Below, one piece after another: positions 7,476 to 12,354 of a stretch of DNA of 16,756 nucleotides (position 1 is its first letter; each line of letters opens with the position of its first letter). Source of the DNA: Halanaerobiales bacterium. Its GTDB lineage: Bacteria; Bacillota; Halanaerobiia; Halanaerobiales; JADQBU01. Location: contig JADQBU010000018.1 of NCBI GenBank assembly GCA_016278435.1, positions 1 to 16,756 on the forward strand. The letters run 5' to 3'. The notes below the pieces were generated by a model. The model did no database searches, had not been told where the DNA came from, and saw nothing but the letters and a program-made list of their open reading frames with translations. Made by a program: the position numbers and the translations under genes.

Positions 7476-8669
7476 TTATGAAACGAGGTCAGAATTAAGG
7501 ACTCTCTGTACCATCCTCTGTACTACTTCTATCTGGGCATAGGTTTTTATCTTTTCCCAGTCCCCTTCAAATAGGCTTCTAGTTATATCAAGGGGTAATC
7601 CAGTCTGCATGGCCACGGTTTCAGCCAGTCTATCCTTGCTTAAATTTTCAAGTTTATTCCAGTCTGTCTGCATGATAGCTTCCACTTCCTCTGTCGATAA
7701 ACCTTCCTCAACCATCTGATTTTTAACAGCAGATAATAATTTAGGTTGTAAAACATTGAGATTGCCCTGAGAAAGCTGTTTAACATCATCTGGTTCAAGA
7801 ATACCGGAGGTCATTTTACTAACTTCAGTGGCAAGATCTTCTTCGGTAACCATACCGTAGGCTTTAATATACTCGACTTCCTGATTTTCATTGGCTATGA
7901 AGAAAACTTTGTCCGTTTTAAGGATTTCATCTAATCCAATAATCCTATTATTGCGGCCGATCATTGTTTCGTCATTAAAGTTCAAAACCTGTCTATCTCC
8001 ACTCAATAGATTAATAGAAAGCTTATGAGTAGTTGGGTAGACATCAGCTATATAACCGGTATTACCGTTTAAATCTTCAAATTCAGTTAGAAATTTTGCA
8101 GCTGTGGCCCTCGATGTCAGCCGATCAGGATAGAAATAGGTATCACCAGTATTATCGATTAGATTTAACTTTTGAGCAATTTTCACATAATCAGAGGCCC
8201 AGTGTTGATTATTAACATCATTAAAGGGCAGATAATTATCGAGTGATATTATTTCCTCTTCCTGTTTCATGCCGAGAGCCTTTAGAATAATAACAACACT
8301 TTCAACTTTTTTCAAGGGCTGTTGAGGCCGGAAAGTACCATCGGGATAACCATTAATGATTCCGTTTTCAACCAGAGCATTGATATATTTCTGATTGGGA
8401 TAATTGCTTAGATCATTAAATTTGAGATCACTTACCGGAACCAGATTCATTAGTTTGGCCAGGGCAGTGGCAAAATCTCCCCTGGTAATGTTCTCTTCCG
8501 GCTTGAAGGTACCATCTGGATATACATTGATAACATCTTTAGTAACCAGATTAAGTATATAATCCTGAGCCCAGTGGTTGGAAATATCGACGGGATCTGC
8601 TGCCTGAATAATTATGGAATAACTAAATAATATCAGTAAGATGAATAATAGCAGGAATTTTCTTGACAT
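7476..8669 (-). CDS. Exported surface protein with three SLH domains
   Basis: This 397-residue protein has a signal peptide (MSRK, a hydrophobic core to about residue 20, and a probable cut near QAA). Three S-layer homology domains follow at about 27-70, 86-132 and 147-195. They carry repeated marks such as NHWAQDYI, YPDGTFKPEENITRGDF and YPDGTFRPQQPL. SLH domains bind pyruvylated secondary wall polymer and anchor proteins to the cell surface. Residues about 205-265 look like a small beta domain. The last 130 residues are helical and acidic with LSTEEVEAIMQTDW-like turns; I do not recognise them. CCCC at 8680-8683 (GGGG on the coding strand) is the ribosome site, 10 bases from the ATG. A tandem 13-bp duplication lies in the promoter region. 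The protein is probably structural or envelope-associated rather than enzymatic. Confidence 0.88.
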   Translation of the reverse strand: MSRKFLLLFILLILFSYSIIIQAADPVDISNHWAQDYILNLVTKDVINVYPDGTFKPEENITRGDFATALAKLMNLVPVSDLKFNDLSNYPNQKYINALVENGIINGYPDGTFRPQQPLKKVESVVIILKALGMKQEEEIISLDNYLPFNDVNNQHWASDYVKIAQKLNLIDNTGDTYFYPDRLTSRATAAKFLTEFEDLNGNTGYIADVYPTTHKLSINLLSGDRQVLNFNDETMIGRNNRIIGLDEILKTDKVFFIANENQEVEYIKAYGMVTEEDLATEVSKMTSGILEPDDVKQLSQGNLNVLQPKLLSAVKNQMVEEGLSTEEVEAIMQTDWNKLENLSKDRLAETVAMQTGLPLDITRSLFEGDWEKIKTYAQIEVVQRMVQRVLNSDLVS

Positions 8670-8692
8670 CTTATAAGTACCCCTTTCGTTAA

Positions 8693-8718
8693 AATATATA
8701 ATTACAATATATAATTAC
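8693..8718. repeat. Tandem duplication of a 13-bp unit upstream of the SLH gene
   Basis: The unit AATATATAATTAC occurs twice with no gap (8693-8705 and 8706-8718), directly in the promoter region of the SLH gene. Each copy contains a TATATT-like string on the minus strand, so the duplication may create alternative -10 boxes. Confidence 0.8.
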
Positions 8719-8789
8719 TTAATACAAATAATATCATAGATTACAAAATAATACTATTGAAGAGCGGATGTAATTTTTACCAGAGGTAC

Positions 8790-8818
8790 TTGTTAAAATT
8801 TTTTTAATATGCTATAAT
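8790..8818 (+). promoter_or_regulatory. Extended -10 promoter of tRNA-Gly
   Basis: TTGTTA (8790-8795) and TATAAT (8813-8818) are separated by 17 bases. TGC directly before the -10 makes it an extended -10 promoter. It ends 10 bases before the tRNA 5' end. Confidence 0.7.
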
Positions 8819-8828
8819 TAATAAGCAA

Positions 8829-8904
8829 GCGGACATAGCTCAGCTGGTAGAGCGTTGGCTTCCCAAGCCAAAGGTCGCGGGTTCGAGCCCCGTTGTCCGC
8901 TCCA
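8829..8904 (+). tRNA. tRNA-Gly (anticodon CCC), CCA encoded
   Basis: Acceptor arms GCGGACA (8829-8835) and TGTCCGC (8894-8900) pair perfectly. The D stem is GCTC/GAGC. The anticodon stem TTGGC/GCCAA encloses TTCCCAA, giving anticodon CCC. The T arm is GCGGG-TTCGAGC-CCCGT with one G-T pair. Discriminator T8901 is followed by CCA at 8902-8904. Confidence 0.96.
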
Positions 8905-8926
8905 CTTAATTTTACTGATATAATAG

Positions 8927-8973
8927 GGATGATGACCGGTTTAGCCTGCCGGGTGTCATCCTTTTTTGTTTTT
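8927..8973 (+). terminator. Rho-independent terminator after tRNA-Gly
   Basis: GGATGA (8927-8932) pairs with TCATCC (8956-8961), and the stem continues inward with wobble pairs and CC/GG. It is followed by two runs of six T at 8962-8967 and 8969-8974. Confidence 0.8.
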
Positions 8974-9100
8974 TAGCCATTAAAATCAGGTTGAAAAAAT
9001 TTTGTGCAGGTAATGTCCAGTATGCCAATAAAAACATATACCTGGATGAGAATTGCCCGCTTTGCAAATAATAGAATTAAAACAAGAAAAGGGTGGTACT

Positions 9101-9355
9101 ATGAATAAAACTGGTTTTCTTCTCTCGGGAATACTGGCAATAGCCGGGGCCTGTTTATATACTTTAAGCCGGATGATCAATCAGATAATGCCCAAGATAG
9201 GTTATCTAGCATTTCAGATGGCAAGAAGTGGTTCATATGATCCAGGTAAGTATACAATTGATTTTTCGACCGTTTACTGGATTTCTTTAGGAATGGTAGC
9301 AGCAGGTTTAATATTTAGTATGGTCTTTTATATTGTTGGCTTGAACCGGGAATAA
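9101..9355 (+). CDS. Small membrane protein with two helices, unknown function
   Basis: This 84-residue protein has a hydrophobic helix at about 5-25 and a second at about 57-79, joined by a loop of about 30 residues (SRMINQIMPKIGYLAFQMARSG and onward). The first helix could be read as a signal anchor. The start is ATG 9101, preceded by GGGTGG at 9091-9096; the frame is open further upstream, but no ribosome site supports a longer form. I do not recognise a family. It stands alone between a tRNA terminator and an AT-rich gap, with no partner gene that would suggest a role. Confidence 0.7.
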   Translation: MNKTGFLLSGILAIAGACLYTLSRMINQIMPKIGYLAFQMARSGSYDPGKYTIDFSTVYWISLGMVAAGLIFSMVFYIVGLNRE

Positions 9356-9451
9356 GAAATAACAGAAAAGATGTAATAAAATAGATGAATAAGTTAAATT
9401 AAGCATCAAAATATAATTATAGCAATATAAATTATAACATAAATGTTAATA

Positions 9452-9472
9452 TGTGGATAAAGTTGGGGATAA
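9452..9472. promoter_or_regulatory. Candidate pair of DnaA boxes
   Basis: TGTGGATAA (9452-9460) is the exact reverse complement of the consensus DnaA box TTATCCACA. TGGGGATAA (9464-9472) is one mismatch away, in the same orientation, with a 12-base period. They lie in a 195-base AT-rich gap. This may be a DnaA-controlled promoter or titration site; it is not an origin on this evidence alone. Confidence 0.4.
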
Positions 9473-9550
9473 CTTTACAGTGGTTAACTTTAATAATCAG
9501 ATTAGATTAATACCATAATAATAATATAAAATAGTGAAAGGAGGTTAAAT

Positions 9551-9754
9551 TTGAGCAACAAAAAAGAAAAGAGAACTCCAGGGGAAACAAGAGATATGCG
9601 CGATATCAATCTTGATGAAATGACCAATGTTAAAGAAGGAGAGCTTGATGATATTGATTCAGAAGATATTGAAACTCTCAATGAGTCAGTAATCGCCAAC
9701 ACATATAGTCGTTCGTTTATAAATATGGTTGGTGATGATAGAGATGATAAGTAG
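9551..9754 (+). CDS. Small acidic protein of unknown function (TTG start)
   Basis: This 67-residue hydrophilic protein starts at TTG 9551, supported by AAGGAGG at 9538-9544 with 6 bases of spacing. The first 15 residues are basic (SNKKEKRTPGETRD). The rest is strongly acidic, with many Asp and Glu (GELDDIDSEDIETLNES), and it ends in VGDDRDDK. There is no Cys, no membrane segment and no recognisable fold; it may be largely disordered. It is monocistronic, bounded by the DnaA-box-like region upstream and a strong terminator downstream. I do not recognise the family. Confidence 0.65.
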   Translation: MSNKKEKRTPGETRDMRDINLDEMTNVKEGELDDIDSEDIETLNESVIANTYSRSFINMVGDDRDDK

Positions 9755-9814
9755 AGATTAATATCTGGAATTATAAATAATTATTATATTTAAAATAATA
9801 CTGAATAATCGTCA

Positions 9815-9858
9815 TACCGCAGCTTTTCTGTTTATACTTTAGAGGCTGCGGTATTTTT
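9815..9858 (+). terminator. Rho-independent terminator after the small acidic gene
   Basis: TACCGCAGC (9815-9823) pairs perfectly with GCTGCGGTA (9845-9853) around a 21-base loop, and five T follow. The same CCGCAGC/GCTGCGG stem core reappears in the terminator at 11531-11559. Confidence 0.8.
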
Positions 9859-9932
9859 GTTTTCAACAGATTCTTACATGGCATTGTATTAAATCCATAT
9901 GAAGCCAGATGTAAACGAACAGGTTGCAGCAA

Positions 9933-10097
9933 ATGAGATCTATTACTTCTGGGAACATCTGGTCTACCGCAAGAGTACTTCCTAAACCCAAAACCAGGGA
10001 GTTATATAGTGACAGGTTTATGTACCAGGTAATTCTAATAGGTATGGAGAATGCTATAGCCTTACATGGTGGTTCGATTCAGGAACTGATTATCTGA
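9933..10097 (+). other. Possible small or decayed coding region, unknown
   Basis: An ATG-TGA frame of 54 residues holds a protein-like middle and end (VLPKPKTREL, then YSDRFMYQVILIGMENAIAL). The composition looks more like real protein than random AT-rich DNA. No good ribosome site is visible, and the frame overlaps the 3' end of the opposite gene by 8 bases. It may be the tail of a broken gene or a small gene. The stretch from 9859 to 9932 holds nothing I can name. I do not recognise the family. Confidence 0.3.
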
Positions 10098-10512
10098 ATC
10101 CCCCTGGTTTATCATATATTTCTCTGTCGAGTCTCTGGGCATTCTCATTGTTATAAAAAATAAATGACAGCCAGTCTTTGTAGAAATATTCAGTGGTAAC
10201 CTTAAACAATTGAAAGTGCCCGGGTCTTTTATATCCAACCATTGTTACTTCATATCCACGGTATCTAATAATATCAACTTCACCATTTAAGACCAGAACA
10301 GCCAGCTGGTTATTTTTCATATTATAATTTTTCGTCAGGCCAAGTCTTGTAATTTTATTATTTAATTCATTTTCTTCATTATAGTCATAGATTGTAAACT
10401 GAGTTTTATTAAATAACCCGGAAATGGTGCCGGATTTTTCATTATATTTACTTAATGGGATGTATTGTACAGCTGGATATTTAAATATTTCATCATTATA
10501 TTCATCAAGCAT
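10090..10512 (-). CDS. Hypothetical cytosolic protein, 140 aa
   Basis: This 140-residue protein has a strong ribosome site (AAAGGAGGG on the coding strand, 7 bases before the ATG at 10512). It is rich in Tyr, Asn and Lys, with strands such as QLAVLVLNGEVDIIRYRGYEVTM and an aromatic C-terminal half with the stretch FYKDWLSFIFYNN. There is no signal peptide or membrane helix and no metal motif. The alternating hydrophobic strands suggest a mostly beta fold. No family is recognised. It is transcribed alone, and no terminator with a T tract is visible downstream; a 7-bp inverted repeat (10076-10082 with 10094-10100) overlaps its stop. Confidence 0.65.
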   Translation of the reverse strand: MLDEYNDEIFKYPAVQYIPLSKYNEKSGTISGLFNKTQFTIYDYNEENELNNKITRLGLTKNYNMKNNQLAVLVLNGEVDIIRYRGYEVTMVGYKRPGHFQLFKVTTEYFYKDWLSFIFYNNENAQRLDREIYDKPGGFR

Positions 10513-10607
10513 TTTTATCCCTCCTTTGCTATCATATGAAGTTTATTAAAAAATAGGAACAAGATAATAAAGGATTATATTGAAATTTGTAGAAAATTAA
10601 ATCTGTA

Positions 10608-10781
10608 GGGGGATGTACTTGGAAAGAACAAAAGATAGATCTCGAGGATGAAAGTATTGCAGGTGTAGAAGCTTTAATCAGGTGGAATCACAGTGAACTG
10701 GGCTTTTTAAATCCATCAAAATTTATCCCTCTGGCAGAAGAAACAGGTTTGATTCTAAACCTTTGCCGGCAGCTGATTTGA
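10608..10781 (+). pseudogene. Fragment of an EAL-domain (c-di-GMP phosphodiesterase) gene
   Basis: The plus frame ending at TGA 10779-10781 encodes a piece reading about IAGVEALIRWNHSELGF, then FIPLAEETGLI. It is preceded by DLEDES and followed by NLCRQLI. This is the unmistakable start of an EAL domain: the EAL (here EALIRW) signature, then the N-P-S-x-F-I-P-x-A-E-E-T-G helix. Only about 50 of some 240 residues are left. There is no start codon with a ribosome site in this frame, and the catalytic Asp and Glu residues further on are absent. It is a remnant left by deletion, and its surroundings (10513-10607 and 10782-10835) show no other coding sense. Confidence 0.8.
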
Positions 10782-10835
10782 TTCATTTATTGGAAGGCAA
10801 ATAAAATTTTTGAGATAAATTAATAAATAATTAAA

Positions 10836-10864
10836 TTGTAAAAAACCAGAGGAATGGTTATATT
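10836..10864 (+). promoter_or_regulatory. Promoter of the 73-aa hypothetical gene
   Basis: TTGTAA (10836-10841) and TATATT (10859-10864) are separated by 17 bases. The -10 box ends 27 bases before the ATG at 10892, and AAAGGAG lies between. Confidence 0.5.
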
Positions 10865-10891
10865 AATAATAAAGGATTAAAGGAGAATATT

Positions 10892-11113
10892 ATGAATGTA
10901 ACAGAAAGCACTATTACTGGGAAATTGGGGAAGAAGATTCATCGACAGTTAAAGTACAATAATTCCGGGACACTGCCCTTTGGTGATTATAAAGTTAAAT
11001 TTGAGCTTACTGATCAGACCAGGAATAAAAATCCCCGGGAAGTGAAAGTAGAGGTTTATGATCAGGAAGGCTACAGGGTAGAGATGTATAATCTTGATTT
11101 TAATGAGATATAA
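10892..11113 (+). CDS. Hypothetical 73-aa protein, probably beta-rich
   Basis: This 73-residue soluble protein has alternating charged and hydrophobic strands (GDYKVKFEL, REVKVEVYD, YRVEMYNLDF), which suggests a small beta sandwich or barrel. There is no Cys, signal peptide or membrane helix. The start ATG follows an AAAGGAG ribosome site and a plausible promoter. It sits between the EAL remnant and the DUF1540 gene and shows no operon partner. No family is recognised. It might be a small stress or regulatory protein, but nothing in the sequence shows that. Confidence 0.6.
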   Translation: MNVTESTITGKLGKKIHRQLKYNNSGTLPFGDYKVKFELTDQTRNKNPREVKVEVYDQEGYRVEMYNLDFNEI

Positions 11114-11220
11114 TAATCTAAAAATTAAAAAGTTTAAATGGTAGATAAGAGAATTTATTAGAAGACTTCTGACAAAAATGGATGCTCAATATATTTTCAG
11201 AAAAATCAATTCTAGAAGGA

Positions 11221-11487
11221 GTGGTTGATATCTCGCATAAATCACATGTACACTGTACAGTTAATAATTGTAACTGGTGGTCTGAGCCCAATCTATGTGT
11301 AGCCGAAAAGTTACTGGTTGTAAGTGATGACTTTGCCAAGGAACTGCCCAGTGAAATGGATGTCGAACAGACCAATCAGATTGTTAGTCAGAAGGGATTA
11401 TCTCCTGTTTCAGAATGTGCTGAAAGTTGTTGTAAGACCTTTGTACCCCGCGAACAATATAATAGAGGAGAAGGTGGTAAGGGTTAA
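11221..11487 (+). CDS. DUF1540-domain small Cys-rich protein
   Basis: This small protein of about 88 residues carries the DUF1540 pattern. HCTVNNCNWW followed by NLC gives Cys12, Cys17 and Cys26 when counted from GTG 11221, and a C-terminal SECAESCCKTF supplies four more Cys. DUF1540 proteins are short, probably metal-binding and of unknown function, and are common in spore-forming Bacillota. The start is uncertain. A good AAGGAG lies at 11216-11221, which overlaps the GTG; in-frame codons at the proper distance are only GAT and ATC. An in-frame ATG at 11182 has no ribosome site. Its neighbour on the opposite strand is a second DUF1540 gene, converging on a shared hairpin. Confidence 0.75.
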   Translation: MVDISHKSHVHCTVNNCNWWSEPNLCVAEKLLVVSDDFAKELPSEMDVEQTNQIVSQKGLSPVSECAESCCKTFVPREQYNRGEGGKG

Positions 11488-11530
11488 TTAATATATAGTT
11501 AGATTTTTAAAATTTAATTCAAAATGAGTA

Positions 11531-11559
11531 AACCGCAGCTCCCCGGCTGCGGTTTTTTT
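11531..11559 (+). terminator. Rho-independent terminator between the convergent DUF1540 genes
   Basis: AACCGCAGC (11531-11539) pairs with GCTGCGGTT (11546-11554) around a 6-base loop, with a T run at 11553-11559. It is strong for the plus-strand gene. On the minus strand only TTTA follows, so it would be weaker for the opposite gene. Confidence 0.85.
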
Positions 11560-11595
11560 AAAAAGTATTATTTTGCTTTACATAGTATTACTTCC

Positions 11596-11793
11596 TTACT
11601 TATTTGCTGGTTTAAATGTAATACATTTTGTCTGGGAAGAGCTTCCAGAATTCTGGCCCAGTGCTGCTGCTTCCATATCGATTCCGTCACCAAAGTTTTT
11701 GGCTACCTCTATAGCATTTGCTGTACAGATATTATTTTTCCAGAAAGTGCAATTATCAACACTACATTTGATCCTATTATCTTCTTTGGCCAT
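11596..11793 (-). CDS. DUF1540-domain small Cys-rich protein
   Basis: This 65-residue protein has Cys10, Cys15 and Cys23 in KCSVDNCTFWKNNIC and Cys57 in TKCITF, the usual four-Cys DUF1540 pattern that probably binds one metal ion. The middle (EVAKNFGDGIDMEAAALGQNSGSSS) is flexible. The start is ATG at 11793, because AGGAGGTGA stands just upstream of it on the coding strand; a longer frame back to 11835 is open but lacks support. The function of the family is unknown. It and the gene at 11221 share only the Cys framework, so they look like diverged paralogues or independent family members rather than a fresh duplication. Confidence 0.85.
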   Translation of the reverse strand: MAKEDNRIKCSVDNCTFWKNNICTANAIEVAKNFGDGIDMEAAALGQNSGSSSQTKCITFKPANK

Positions 11794-11908
11794 TTTTTCA
11801 CCTCCTGTATTATTAATTTTCCTTAGAATGAGCAAAATTATTCCTTTAAAACTATGGATGTATAAAACAGAAGAGAAAAGTTGATAATTATTAATGGGGG
11901 TGTCAAGA

Positions 11909-12061
11909 ATGGAGTATTGTTCACTCTGTATGAGGATTGTGAAAATCAGGAAGAAGCAGGGAAAGGATTACTTTTATGATTTGTGTAGTGAGTGTAAGAC
12001 CAGGTATTTACACAAAGAAGAGGTCAAAAAAGATGTTGATATTAAAGCAGTTATCTGGTAA
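11909..12061 (+). CDS. 50-aa CxxC/CxxC zinc-ribbon-like protein
   Basis: This is a short basic protein with Cys4-x2-Cys7 (YCSLCM) and Cys26-x2-Cys29 (LCSECK), 18 residues apart, the layout of a single zinc ribbon or treble-clef knuckle. Lys and Arg are many between and after the pairs (RKKQGKDYFYD, KTRYLHKEEVKK), which would suit nucleic acid or ribosome contact. The start ATG 11909 is supported by GGGGGTG at 11896-11902 with 6 bases of spacing; an in-frame ATG at 11894 is upstream of that site and less likely. Its stop is 16 bases before tRNA-Thr, and the tRNA promoter lies inside its 3' end. The family is not recognised; binding of zinc is inferred from the Cys pairs alone. Confidence 0.7.
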   Translation: MEYCSLCMRIVKIRKKQGKDYFYDLCSECKTRYLHKEEVKKDVDIKAVIW

Positions 12062-12064
12062 AAT
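12036..12064 (+). promoter_or_regulatory. Extended -10 promoter of tRNA-Thr inside the preceding gene
   Basis: TTGATA (12036-12041) and TAAAAT (12059-12064) are separated by 17 bases, and TGG directly before the -10 box gives an extended -10. The element overlaps the last codons and stop of the CxxC/CxxC gene. Initiation would be expected near 12071, just before the tRNA. Confidence 0.55.
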
Positions 12065-12077
12065 TAAAAGGCAGTGA

Positions 12078-12153
12078 GCCGGTGTAGCTCAATTGGTAGA
12101 GCAGCTGAATCGTAATCAGCAGGTTGCGGGTTCGAGTCCCATCACCGGCTCCA
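12078..12153 (+). tRNA. tRNA-Thr (anticodon CGT), CCA encoded; integration target
   Basis: Acceptor arms GCCGGTG (12078-12084) and CACCGGC (12143-12149) pair perfectly. The D stem is GCTC/GAGC. The anticodon stem GCTGA/TCAGC encloses ATCGTAA, giving anticodon CGT, which reads ACG. Discriminator T12150 is followed by CCA at 12151-12153. The T stem GCGGG/CCCAT has a C12127-A12141 mismatch and a G-T pair, which is unusual. An integrase gene begins its 3' end 183 bases downstream, pointing at the tRNA. Confidence 0.94.
12121..12153. other. Probable left attachment site (attL) in the tRNA-Thr 3' half
   Basis: A tyrosine integrase gene lies next to the tRNA 3' end in the orientation usual for tRNA-targeted islands. 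The known rule is that the element carries a copy of the tRNA 3' part, so the tRNA stays whole. The crossover must lie within the 3' half; the exact core cannot be fixed because the other att site is outside the window. Confidence 0.55.
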
Positions 12154-12202
12154 TTGATATGACTGGGATTGTGGGGGTTTTAATTCAAGGCTAAAAAAAC
12201 GG

Positions 12203-12222
12203 TTTGACAGTGATTTGACAGT
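12203..12222. repeat. Direct repeats, candidate integrase arm-binding sites
   Basis: TTTGACAGT occurs at 12203-12211 and 12214-12222, one helical turn (11 bases) apart, with a third partial copy TTTGACTGG at 12248-12256. They lie between the att region and the integrase gene, where arm-type sites are expected. A perfect CTGGAAG/CTTCCAG hairpin (12253-12272 region) is next to the third copy. Confidence 0.45.
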
Positions 12223-12324
12223 AATACGATTTTTGAAGGTAAAAAAGTTTGACTGGAAGTTGCAGCTTCCAGCCAAAATATAAATAGATATAGTATACGA
12301 GTTTTAGTATTTTTACTTATTTTT

Positions 12325-12354
12325 AGTCCTTTTAATTAAGGACTTATTTTTTTA
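12325..12354 (+). terminator. Plus-strand hairpin with T tract overlapping the integrase stop
   Basis: AGTCCTT (12325-12331) pairs with AAGGACT (12338-12344), and a T-rich run follows at 12345-12353. Orientation fits the end of transcription coming from tRNA-Thr, so it would stop antisense read-through into the integrase gene, whose stop codon lies in the hairpin loop. Confidence 0.5.

Noticed and set aside
10608..10781. A functional EAL phosphodiesterase
   Set aside because: Only the first fifth of the domain remains, without the later catalytic residues or a start codon.
11524..11884. Two overlapping plus-strand frames of about 100 residues
   Set aside because: They are antisense to the DUF1540 gene on the minus strand and have no ribosome sites.
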